A DNA stretch of 64,000 bases from Phyto melanocephala (taxonomy: Eukaryota > Arthropoda > Insecta > Diptera > Rhinophoridae), in contig OW799237.1 in NCBI GenBank assembly GCA_941918925.1, positions 3,949,201 to 4,013,200 on the forward strand. Direction: 5' to 3'. Shown piece by piece: positions 48,488 to 59,242 of the stretch; position 1 is the stretch's first letter; each line of letters begins with the position of its first letter. Below the pieces are notes generated by a model. The model saw nothing but the letters and a program-made list of their open reading frames with translations. It was not told where the DNA came from and did no database searches. The position numbers and the translations under genes were made by a program.

Positions 48488-48620
48488 ACCCCCATACCTA
48501 AACAAGAGCGTTGAGCGTCAAGCGTTGCAATTTTGCATGTATTTTGTTATTGTAACAAAAACAAAACACATGTAATACTCCAACACTTGACGCTCAACGC
48601 TCTTGTTTAGGTATGGGGGT
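48488..48620 (+). mobile_element. 133-bp palindromic MITE, copy 1
   Basis: The arms begin 'ACCCCCATACCTAAACAAGA' and continue 'GCGTTGAGCGTCAAGCGTTG'; the right arm is the complement (about 60 bp per arm, few mismatches). TA flanks both sides (48486-48487, 48621-48622). The inner part 'GCATGTATTTTGTTATTGTA' is the same as in the copy at 56.4 kb read on the other strand. No ORF. TA duplication suggests mobilisation by a Tc1/mariner transposase. Confidence 0.85.
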
Positions 48621-51600
48621 TAGAGATACGGTATTTAAGGAATTCCAAAGACAAACGGAAAGAAGCAGTCAAGTCGAACAATCTTGTCGTACACTATTAA
48701 TTGCCAAAATGAGACCTACGACGACTTGGAAGGCCATTATTCAAAGCACCCATTATCGCGTGAGCTGTGCGGGTAGTTGCCCTGCCTTGTTAAAACAACA
48801 TTCTCTCTACTTCAAACTAATAAATTTACGATAAAGCATTTTCATTTGATCATAGCTCTTTATTGCAATCCAGTACCAGTAACAGTATTCTCTGGTCATA
48901 TTCGACATTAATAGCTCTCCGTGCAGTTACTTAGAGTAGATATTTGCAATGGTTGGTCAATAAAGATATGTAAATTATGAGAGCCTCAGAAACGAAAAAT
49001 CTGTTCATTTACAAATCCGTTCATATAAAAATATTATCGTCTCTGATCATCAATTGGGCTCAAATCTCTGAAATATTATTCCGCCAAAAATCACAAGTAT
49101 TCAGCGTTCTTAAGGAAAATAGTGCTTTAGGGATAACCGACTTGTTTTCTGAAACTGCTTACTTCACAGGCAGTAAAATAGTGGCCATCATATCATCTTC
49201 TGATAGGTGTATACTAACCCTTTTATTTAAATTCATTTTAAATGTAAAAATTTACTTCTAAAGTGATAATCGCTATTGCAAATGCTTGACTTCTCCTTGT
49301 TATAAGTATAGCAAATCGCAAGAACATACTACTGGTGATTTGAAAGTTTAATACTTCATTCCACTTGTTTGTAATCAGCACTTAAAACTCTTCACAATAT
49401 TCATGTTCAATTAAAGAGACGCATGTTATGTGCTTAGTCGCTGAGTTAAGTTCTGTTTGCTTACAGAACTACATTAGTTTGATGTTGTTGTAATGAGTGC
49501 ATTAGTGAAAGTTGTTGGGATAAATTTTGTATGAAAATGGCTTAGTATATTGTATGTAGCCTGGATTATACTACAACGATTTAAGTATTCTTCTGGCTTA
49601 AAGAGCCACGGATTGTAGGACTTTAATGGGAGCCCAGAATGATATTGAACCAACTATACTGTTACTGTTACATTTAGTGATAAATTGACGTTGTTAATTT
49701 GGACTCCATATAAGTAAGACTATTTATAAGTGCGTTAGGAGTTGTGAACTTCAATTCCGACAGGTAATTTATAGAGAGAATAGGTGAAACCCTAAACCTT
49801 TTATAAGCAAAATCAATGGATTTCCACTTTGGACACAAAAGTAATTTAAATTAAATTAAAAAAAATATTAAAAAATTTGTTCTGGTCTGTGCTCAAAAGG
49901 CTTACACAGGCGCAGACTTATTTATCTCCAATTAATTTCCTTCTAGTTAGCATACTTTAAGGTGGCTAAGAAATGTTTTCTGGTTATTAGAATTTCATTA
50001 TAGAATACCTATGACGATAAAACACACCCGATTTAGATCCCTTAAGGTTTAATTTTTTTTTTTTTTGTGTTAAAAGAGAGAAAAAGAATTAAGAAGAAAT
50101 TATTAAAACATTTTTTTTTTCAATCCTATTGGATTTGGTTGAAATTCAGATTAAGGAACGATGAGGTTGTGGCCACCTCAATTAAATCATTCTTGAGGCT
50201 TTAAACACTCAGTTGTTGTAGTTAGTGGGAGAGGGAGGGAGGTTAAGGTGTTTGAACTTCTTCTTTAGTGTGCTCCTTTTCTTAGATTTTTTCTTTTCTT
50301 CGTTTCTTGGTGTGCTTATCCTTTGTAGTCGTTGTATAAAAAATTTATTTAAGTTGTTTTTTTTTTCTACCTCTGGAAAATATTCGGGTATTGGGTATAA
50401 ATTTTTAAGCAGACATGCAGTAACATTTATTGTCATGTTTGAAAAAGTTTTGAGACGCCAACATGTTACAAATCTTGTTTTTTTTCGATTCTTCTTACGG
50501 CTGCTTACATATTTACTTGCACATACACAGCCATACAAGCACACAAATGTGCGAGTATGTGTTTATATATATGTTAGTTTTACATAAATTTTAATGTATG
50601 TCTGTGTGTGTGAAGATGTTGTACAATTTTCTTCTAAAAAAATTCTTGTTGTTGCTTTTTGTTTTGGGGTTTCAGCTACGAACCAGGAACAACCGAATAA
50701 CTGACTGACTGACTAGTGGGTATAGAGGCAGTATTCTCTTCATATTGCTGCAGTATGATGGCTTTTTTATTTATATTTTGTAAATTTGTTTTTATGCTGT
50801 TGTTCATTTTTTTCTTGATATTTTTTCTTCTAGTAAAATAAGAAAGAATTTTTATTATAACAAAATTAAGGTTAGGAAAAGTACAAGTATATGTTCATAT
50901 CCTCTGTAGATATTTTTTCCTAATGTGACTTTAAATGTATGTCTGTGTGCTTACGAGGGGTATTGTTGTGTAGTAGTTGAAAAATTTAAATTTGTATATT
51001 TCCTGCTAGTAATTCAGCATGAGTGTTTTTAGGTGGAGGGGTGTGGTATTCCAAATTTGTACAATATGATTAAATAATATTTTTTTTTTGTGCAATTTTC
51101 TTTATAAATTATAATGTTGCATTAATTCGTGTTTTGTTACAAATAATGTTTGTATGAATTACTAACTTTAAAACAGCAGTTAAGGGCATCGTTGCAAACT
51201 AAAAGAGAAATGTGTTGCTTAAAAAAATACAATTTTTATTAATCTTATAAATTAAACTAATTTGGTTGTAAATTTTTGGTTGGCAATAAAAAATGCTAAA
51301 TGAGTAATAATTTCTTCTTAAGATTTTTGTTTGTTTTTATTTTTCTTCACATAAAGGCCGGTAAAAAATTTTATTGTGTAAATTAAAATGGAGAATAAAA
51401 AAATTATAACAATAATGTAGATAAAGATGCAGATAAATAAAACCTCATACATACTACATACGTCTATCATTTACAGCCATTTAAGTGTCTTTGCCTTACA
51501 AATTTAGTCTAACAAAGATTTAGTTCCTTAAGTCTTGTTTTTAAATATAATTCTGCAAATATAATTCCATTATTTAAATTTAAATTTAAATTTTTATTCA

Positions 51601-52530
51601 GTTTCTTGAAGTCATTTTTAATTTTTTTTTCTATTGACCACCTTAAGGAACCACCTCCTACTGGCTTTAATGTGCACACACATGTATTCATTAAACTGCT
51701 GCTGCCACTACATCTAGCTCTCATATTACAACATTGCAATTTTATACACAAATCTCTTATGCAATATGTATACATTTACGCATACATAGGAAAGCCTCAA
51801 AAGTTATGTTACGGTAGCTTGATTTTGAGGAATTTTTTTGCCAGCTTTCTTTAAAATTTTTTCTTTAATTTTTTTTATTTAGTTTTTCTTCATCTGCTAT
51901 TTTTATTTCTCATTTTTTATTTTTTTGGTTTCTTTGTAATAGTACCAGTAGTTTTAAGTTAGAGATCTACAAGGTGTTGTTAGAAAATTTGTTTCATTTT
52001 TAAACAACAACAGCAGCAGCAACGGCAATAACTATAAAATCTTTTAAAATTGTTTAACAACAATACGTAGTTCGGCACGAATATTGTAAAAGTAGTAAAA
52101 ACGAAGTACAACTAATATTTTTTCTACTTTTGTGTGTTTGGGAATTCTTAATGCATTTGAGTTGGAAATTGCAAAAAATGTGTTTTTTTTCGTATGTTTT
52201 AAAAGTATACAATTTAAGTTGAAAAATTAAAGAAGAAAAATGCAAAAAAAATTTAAAGATACTCATAGCAAAAATAACCAAAACGAATTAAGTTTAAGGC
52301 AGACATGTAAGTTCAATAGAATTTAAGACTCTTTATTTATTTATAGAGACTATAAAATAGATAATTAAAAATATGTTTTAGTCTAGTTAACTTAGACTTT
52401 AACACGTATACATACAACAAATTAATATATATTAGATGTTATTGATTTGTCGCATTAAAAAGAAAACGTCTTTACTTGCACAAAATTTCTCTACAAATAT
52501 AACATTAATCGTAGATTTTATTCAATTCGT
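48621..52530. other. Unannotated AT-rich spacer
   Basis: Homopolymers and CATA/GT microsatellites are present. Overlapping frames on both strands at 50209-50587 and 51509-51854 are low-complexity. No gene or element was recognised in nearly 4 kb. Confidence 0.5.
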
Positions 52531-53368
52531 TTAGCTGAATAGGATCTATAAGCTAAGCACGTGCATCTAAATGAATCGATGTGATATTCAGCTAGCTGAA
52601 TAGTGAACTATACAATTTTATAGTCAGCATATGTGTTTGTAGATATCTCATGTTTTAAATTTTTTTCATTTTTTGATATTCAGCTAGCTGAATAAGGTTT
52701 TACACAAACATTTTACATTATTAAACTGATAGCTGAATAGATTTACACAAATAAGATTAAGAATATGTATTGAAAGTGTTAACTGACTTAAAAATTTTGG
52801 TTTTAGCTTTGTACTTAGCTAGCCTTGTAGTATGCATTTCTAATTTACATATAAACATGTAAACAAAGTTCTTGTAAGTCAAAAAAAAATTACAAAGTAA
52901 TTGTTGGGAATATTCCGCTAGTTAAATAAAGTTTTCAGAACAATTTAATTATTTGTAGAAATCTAAGCACCTGAGTTAAATTTTAATAAATTTTGTTTTT
53001 ATTCAGCTAGCTGAATAGTAAGCACAATAGATTTTTGCAGCCAGATTTGAAAATTTTACAACACATGCATATTCAGCTAGCTGAATAGTTATTCCAACAA
53101 AATTTTAGTAGACAAATAGAAATATTGTCTAACACTTCAACAATTTATAAATTCAGCTGAATATGATTTTATAATTTAAGATAATTACTGTTTTCTCTTT
53201 TTTATTACATGCCAGACAAACGTATCGAAATTAATAATTTAATATTTTATATAATAAACGTTTGTCTTTATATTCTTCCAGCTGAATAGAATTAGACGAA
53301 CATTTGATTACCTAGAGTTAAATTTTTTATTATAATATTATATTATTTTAAGATTCAGCTAGCTGAAT
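52531..53368. repeat. Cluster of the 16-bp palindrome ATTCAGCTAGCTGAAT
   Basis: Perfect copies lie at 52586-52601, 52678-52693, 53001-53016, 53071-53086 and 53353-53368. Four of the five extend to the 18-bp palindrome TATTCAGCTAGCTGAATA. A shortened perfect form ATTCAGCTGAAT is at 53151-53162, and half sites GCTGAATAG are at 52533-52542, 52731-52740 and 53280-53288. Sequence between copies is not clearly repeated. Spacings run from about 52 to 120 bp, apart from one gap of about 260 bp (52740-53001) with only decayed sites. The core CAGCTAGCTG contains two halves of an E-box (CAGCTG). It may be a binding-site cluster or a degenerate minisatellite. Confidence 0.85.
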
Positions 53369-55129
53369 ATGCTGCTTAGCACAAAAATTTCAACACATAA
53401 TGTTATGTCTTAAAAGAAATTTTTTAATTTTTTTTTTTTTGATATTGGTGCAGCTGACTTAAATTTAAAGAGCAATGTAATTGCTTCAAGTGTTAAAAAA
53501 ATATTTTTTTTTTTATTTATTCTAAAATAAATCAATTTTGCCAATATTTGGCAACTCCAAAATCTATTTATACACTGTTCAAACAAGAAACGAACATGTA
53601 AGAAATTAAAAAAAGAATAATAAAAGAAATTAAAACCCACACAAACTGAAATTTTATTTTTGCTTCTTTTTCGTATTGTTTTCTTATCCTCTCAAACGTA
53701 TTTTTATTTTATTTCTGTAAGATTTTAAGTTTATCTTCTTAATTAGTGGCGAATCTGTGATTGCCTTTAGAGGGAGCATGGTATAAAGACAATGAGTGAA
53801 ATGTTGCAATGCTGAATAAACACCAACCGAATGTGTGGCAACAATTTTTCAGCAAGTTAAATCAAACAAAAGTATACTTTACAAGGATTTCTTACACAAT
53901 TTACCAAAACTAAGAACAAGAATTTTATGATTCGTATAATAAGTAAATAAATGTAATAGAGAAGAACAACTTTTATTACTTTTCACCACAATTTGACATA
54001 TTTACATAACAATTAATTGAAATTCCTTGAAGACTAAAATATTTTTTGTTTGTTTTTTATTTAAACTGTTTGCTGGGTTTTTTCTTAAGCTTGAAATGTG
54101 TTATTAGCTTGAAGAATGTACATATGTATATGTATGTGCGTTTGAGCATGTGTATTTATCTTTGTAAATCATTAAACTAAGTAAATTTTCGACTTTATTG
54201 TTCCTAATTTCACTATTTCTCTTTCTTGTTGTTATTCCTCTTTCTAGCTTTCTTTTATCATAATATTGGTCTACCTAAATTGCTAACAAGAGTCATTTCA
54301 TCATTATCTCTTAATTTTCTTCATCTTCATTAGTATTCAGTGTCATCAGCAGCATTGTCAGCAATCAGAACAAATTAAAAAAAAAGGGATATTCTTGTCA
54401 TAATCTGTAGGACCAACTTGATGACAATTGTCTGAAATGTTTATTTTTGCTACAATTAAATGTTCACATAAATGAACTAAAGTTCCAATTGTGTTGGCTG
54501 TTTGATGTGTGTGTGTGTGTGTATTCAGTTTGTTTTAGTTGTAGTGATAAAATACACACTACTAAATGCTTTTTTATTTCAAGGGCACAATGTTTATTTA
54601 AAATATTATGATTATCTTGCAATTAAACGTTTGTCTTTTTACTTATGAATTCATTTAATAAAATCCTGCCAACGCAAAAACCAAATGATAAATTAAGCAC
54701 TTAGTCGTAGGGTAACAAAAGGAGGTGAGTGCTTAAGCTTTTGTTTAAGTTTGTAAACGAACATTTTTGCAGTGATTGATGATGGGTAATTTCAACAGAA
54801 TAAATATTCGAAAGTAGATGAAGTTGAAAAATCTATTTATTCTCTATTCCAGCAAATGTTTTTCTGATATTTTAGAAATTTTCAATCTATTAGGATTTAA
54901 GAAAAAAAAAATTTGATAATTTGTATTTTATTTAAAGAGCATTCTGTAATTTTTAAAAATATATTAAGCTCCACTACAACTTAAAAAAAACTGAAACAAA
55001 TCGTCATGATTTTTTATAAACAGAAAATAAAAAAAAAAACAAAAAAAAATTTCTTTGAAATTATATATTTATATTTTATTCGAACTTTTTTCTATATATT
55101 AAATTTTAATGTGAACCATTTTTTATTTT
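53369..55129. other. Unannotated AT-rich spacer
   Basis: (GT)n at 54507-54524. No coding or element signal. Confidence 0.5.
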
Positions 55130-55265
55130 GGCTTAAGTTCATTTGTTTCTTTATTTAATTTTATAATTCAAATTAAATTAAATTGTAACCATTTTAGGAA
55201 TATTTTTTCTAAAAATTATTTCCGATATTAGCCGAGTGGAATGCATTTTCGAAATCAGCTACGAT
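55130..55265 (-). repeat. Dispersed repeat 'CTCGGCTAATATCGG', copy 4
   Basis: The complement reads 'GATTTCGAAAATGCATTCCA', 'CTCGGCTAATATCGGAAATA' and ends 'GAACTTAAGCC', following the order of the copy at 19.93 kb. 'GATGATGAAATCGTAGCTG' precedes it. Confidence 0.6.
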
Positions 55266-55756
55266 TTCATCATCAGCACTCTTTATCGGTATACTACTAT
55301 GTAACTTAAAATTCCTATTTATGTTACAATTGAATCAAATTTGAATTAGTGAATCTTAGTATTAATTTTCATATTTTGTTGAATATTTTATTTCACCTAT
55401 CAAATGACAATTCATAATTCAACATGTTCATATTCTTCTATATTCGTAAAAATTTCTTTAAAATTTTTAACTTTAATTTCTAAATTGACAAAGTGTATAT
55501 AAGTTGCATTTTTATATAAAAAAAAAGTTTCCATCTATGAGTAATTGTAGCTAAATTTTCTCCTACCGGGTGGACCAACTTAGGATTTGCAAATTTAATA
55601 AAATTTTCGTTTATATATATTCATTTAGAATGTATAAATAACACCTGGAGAATAAATAATGCAACTGAGCAAAGAACCAAAACAATAGAATTTTATTACT
55701 CAAATTAGCGATCATATAGAGTATATTGTCGACAATTTACTGTCAGAATTTCGCCT
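55266..55756. other. Unannotated spacer
   Basis: Nothing recognised. Confidence 0.4.
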
Positions 55757-56045
55757 TTTGAAGCGGTGACTCGTTGCTTAGTCCATAATCACCACCATCA
55801 TGGCATCGTAAGAGATTTACTTCGAACCGGTAGACCACTTTTAATTCGCACTGCGTAAAATATTGAATATGTTGAGCAAATTTTTAACGAAACAATTTAA
55901 GCAGTTACTATAAGGCGTTTTGCTTAGCTTGGAATGTCTCGTGTGTTACTACGGCTACCATACAAGGTGGAATTGTTGCAATAAATAAAATCGCCAGATC
56001 ATTGGCAACATTTAAATTTTGCAGTTAAATTTCAAAAGTTGCCCA
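55757..56045 (+). pseudogene. mariner-type transposase N-terminal relic
   Basis: One frame reads 'TRCLVHNHHHHGIVRDLLRT', then 'GRPLLIRTA*NIEYVEQIFN', 'TIRRFA*LGMSRVLL' and 'LPYKVELLQ*IKSPDHWQHL'. It matches the paired helix-turn-helix region of mariner-type transposases: the G-R-P linker, R-x-x-x-x-N-I, the S-I-R-R-x-x-x-x-L-G-I-S second motif, and H-P-Y-K-x-x-L-x-Q-x-L-K-x-x-D-H. Four stops lie in frame and about four residues are missing at L-x-x-x-L-H. The catalytic part does not follow. This is the DNA-binding half; the relics at 1.2 and 44.1 kb are catalytic halves of relatives on the other strand. Confidence 0.82.
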
Positions 56046-56342
56046 AAAACAAAATTGTATTGAAAATTTGATTATAAATTATAAAGCAATTTTTTTTTGA
56101 ATAGCTTTGCTAATTAGCAGAACTGTAAATCGTCGGCTTAATATGCAAACCTTCTAATACCATTTCAGCAAATTTTACAGGAGAGACAAAAAAATTCTTG
56201 AGAGGAAACTTGAGAGGAAACCCAAAATTATAGTTGGTTTATTTTATGGTGCTCTTCAGGTGTGACAACAATCTACAAAAACAAAAAAAAAAAAAAAACA
56301 AATTGGAGTTTGTAATAAACTCTGATCTAATAATATACTGAA

Positions 56343-56532
56343 CTTAGCAGTTTTTCTTACAAAAATTTTTCTGTGAGAGGACTTACCCCCATACCTAAAC
56401 AAGAGCGTTGAGCGTCAAGCGTTGGAGTTTTACATGTGTTTTGTTTTTGTTACAATAACAAAATACATGCAAAATTGCAACGCTTGACGCTCAACGCTCT
56501 TGTTTAGGTATGGGCCTTAGCAGTTTTTCTTA
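56343..56532. repeat. 17-bp perfect direct repeats bracketing the MITE
   Basis: 'CTTAGCAGTTTTTCTTA' is at 56343-56359 and 56516-56532, 173 bp apart. Similarity fades over the next dozen bases. The second copy begins inside the right TA flank of the MITE. Confidence 0.85.
56386..56517 (-). mobile_element. 132-bp palindromic MITE, copy 2
   Basis: It is near-identical to the reverse complement of the element at 48488-48620, including the asymmetric loop ('GCATGTATTTTGTTATTGTA' on the minus strand). TA flanks both sides (56384-56385, 56518-56519). The right end has GGGCC instead of GGGGG. Confidence 0.85.
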
Positions 56533-59012
56533 TCAAACGTTTTTACACTCTATATCTTTCTCTACCACACGGCATCAAAATCTCAATTGACTTAAAAAGT
56601 GGATTTATCAGGCTTGCATATTAAGCCGACAAAATGCTAATTGCTGCCCACTTGGTGTACGGTTGGGGAAATATCATTGGGCGTGACTTCTTCGAAAAGG
56701 AGAATGACAGCGCTGCAACCTTAAATGTAGAGAGATTTTGGTTTATGAAAGAACAGTTTTTATATCCTGCTTTTTAAAGGATGGAGCCACTGTCCACACT
56801 ACCTAAGACACAATAACACTTTTAAATAATGACACTTTTAAATTTGGAGAGCGACTAAGTTCGCGCCCGACTATTTGCTTTCAGGCTATTTCATGGAGTG
56901 AGTATATAACTATGAACAAGCATAAGACAATTATTAAACTAACGATCATTATTATTGTTGCAATAATCCCTTCGCTATAGCCACTTATTTTTAAATATGT
57001 TGTGGGAAATCTTTTAAAAGGAGCCTATCATAGCAAAGCTGATGTGTAACAAGTAAGACTATTTTCCATACTTAGTGTAAAATATAAAAAATATATAAAC
57101 TAAAGAGTTATTTAATTTTTAAATCCCCATTAGACTACCAGGTATTAAGAAATTATTGTGGGTATTAAAAACAAAAATTTTAATTTTATTCAATTATTAA
57201 ATATTTTAAATAAAAATGCTTAATTAAAAGAAATTATTCCATACTCTTTTCTCAAGCAAATTTTTTAAAGTTTTTTATTAAATAAGAAATAAAAAATATT
57301 ATCTCCTATTACAAGTAATTAAAAAAATTTTTTTTAATTTAATTACATTTAATTTAATTTTTATTTTTAATTTAAAACTAAAAAAAATTTTTTTCTTTAA
57401 TTTTATTTTTTTTAAATTTTTTTAAATTTTATTTTAAAAAATTTTTTCTTTATTTTTAAAAAATTTTTCTTTAATCTTATTTTTAAAAAAAATTTTTTTT
57501 AAAAAATTTTTCTTTAGTTTTTTTTTTTTAACATTTTTCTTTAATTATATTTTAAACAAAATTTTTCTTTAATTTTAATTGCAAATAAAAATTTCTTTTA
57601 TTTGCAATTTTCCACTACACAAGTCTTTAGGCTTCGCATATCACTTCTGAAAATATTTTTTGCTTAACAGATGTTTAAATTAACTTTTTTATATAATTTA
57701 AAAGAAAAAAAAATATAGCAAATTTAGTGACTTTTTGCTTTACAACGATATTGTTTAACTTTCAATTAATTTTGCATAAAATTGTATAATTAGCACTTAC
57801 TTTTTTTATGGCACAATGTCTATACACCTATACATACATACATTTTGTGCACAGACACAGACCCACATACATACGCGCAAATTTTAAACGTATTAAATGC
57901 AACATCATTTACTGATGTAAATCTTCTATGTAAAGTATTATTTTGTGTGATATACTATAAATTCAAAAATAACCCAGTGAACAAATTGATAAAAAAAAAT
58001 AAATTCTTAAATTCTTTGTCAAGTAGTAACATGGAAAATTTTTTTGAGATGTGGTGTTTATCAATATTGTTACATATTTTACCTGTTTAAAGAAAATTCT
58101 TAGTTGATTCTGTTTTGAAGAAATGTACAGAGAATTTTAATAAAGCTTTAACCATCTTAATTATGCTATGCAATTATTTCTTTAATTATAGTTCAATAAT
58201 AATTTTCATTTATTTTAGTTTTGATAAAAAAAAGTCCGAATTTTAATTCACTATCATCACCTGGATATTTTCCATATTAGACCCATTGTACTATATGCCA
58301 TGCTTTACGTACACAGAATTTACATTCATCATTTGCAATTGCCTACACACATACAGAACACACAATGAACTATAATGCATTTAACTATGTATGCGTATTT
58401 GTCTATTTCTATTGATGACTAAGAGCGTGTGTGCATAAATTGTGTGCTGAATGTTTTGAATGAGTGTGTGTGTGTGTGTAAATATTTATATTTGAGTATA
58501 ATTTACTTATTGTTGTTTCCTATGTTAGTTCACATAGATTAGTTATCATTGCTCATATTGTACAAATATGAAAGTGGATATAAATTTACCTACTCACTCA
58601 CTCACTCACTTACTCATTTACTTCTAAAAACATTCATTTATACAAATGTACATCATATGAAAGGAATAATGATATGTGTGTTAATATATACATACATACA
58701 TTCGCTCATAGTTTAGTTAGACAAATAAACACTAAGTAGATGAGAGTTGTTGTGATGTGCATATAGTGTCTATATAGTTTTAAGCACAAACGCACATATA
58801 CATACAAATATAGATACATACATACATCCATTAAAGGTATTATTGTAAAATCTATACAGTAAAGCAGAAAATGCTTAAGAATGAGAGAGTAGAAAATCAT
58901 ACTAAAAGTACAAACCAAGTACAAGTAAACCTTCAATAATACGGTTTTTCTGAACGCAGTTTTAATTGAATTGAATTGAAATATTTTTCGAAATGGCGAT
59001 AAATCGTCTAAA
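56533..59012. other. Unannotated AT-rich spacer
   Basis: 57290-57600 is a nearly pure A/T tract of degenerate 'AATTTTTCTTTAATTTTA' units. (CATA)n, (ACTC)n near 58592-58615 and (GT)n at 58465-58481 follow. No gene. Confidence 0.5.
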
Positions 59013-59242
59013 GTTAGGTTAGGTTAGGTTGAAAAGGAGAGTCACTAAAATCCCAAACCCACGACAGGTATACACTCATGCCCAATTGGCATGTTGTGCG
59101 CTCCATATGAATAGCATAGTTAGTATAGAAAGAGAATAGAAGAGAAAGAGAAGCAGACCAGTCCAGAGTCTCTGGTGGGAATCGAATCCTCAACCCCCAA
59201 AACTTGCAAACCAGCACACTACTGACTAGTCCACTGGTCACC
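59013..59242 (-). mobile_element. tRNA-derived SINE with TTAGG-type tail
   Basis: Read on the minus strand it begins 'GGTGACCAGTGGACTAGTCA'. An A-box-like 'TGGACTAGTCAG' (59233-59222) and a good B box 'GGATTCGATTCC' (59189-59178) are about 32 bp apart. This is the spacing of an RNA polymerase III internal promoter in a tRNA gene. The tRNA-like head of about 75 bp is followed by a CTTTCTCTTCTATTC tract, the 47-bp segment shared with the LINE relic at 4.15-4.20 kb, and a tail of three AACCT units (59030-59013). It encodes no protein; it would have been copied by the partner LINE. Confidence 0.8.
59178..59233 (-). promoter_or_regulatory. Internal Pol III promoter (A and B boxes) of the SINE
   Basis: The B box 'GGATTCGATTCC' is one base from the G-G-T-T-C-G-A-N-T-C-C consensus. 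The A box 'TGGACTAGTCAG' deviates at one or two positions. Both are on the minus strand in the correct order and spacing. Confidence 0.7.

Noticed and set aside
48977..49261. 94-codon plus-strand open frame
   Set aside because: No similarity to any family I recognise and no supporting context.
50209..50587. Overlapping open frames of 111 and 120 codons on opposite strands
   Set aside because: Low-complexity K/F-rich composition, no domain, and mutual overlap; expected by chance in AT-rich DNA.
59013..59030. Telomere (TTAGG)n
   Set aside because: Only three units, located exactly at the 3' end of a SINE.
59160..59242. Functional tRNA gene
   Set aside because: A and B boxes are present, but the acceptor stem does not close and the sequence continues into a SINE body with a LINE-type tail.
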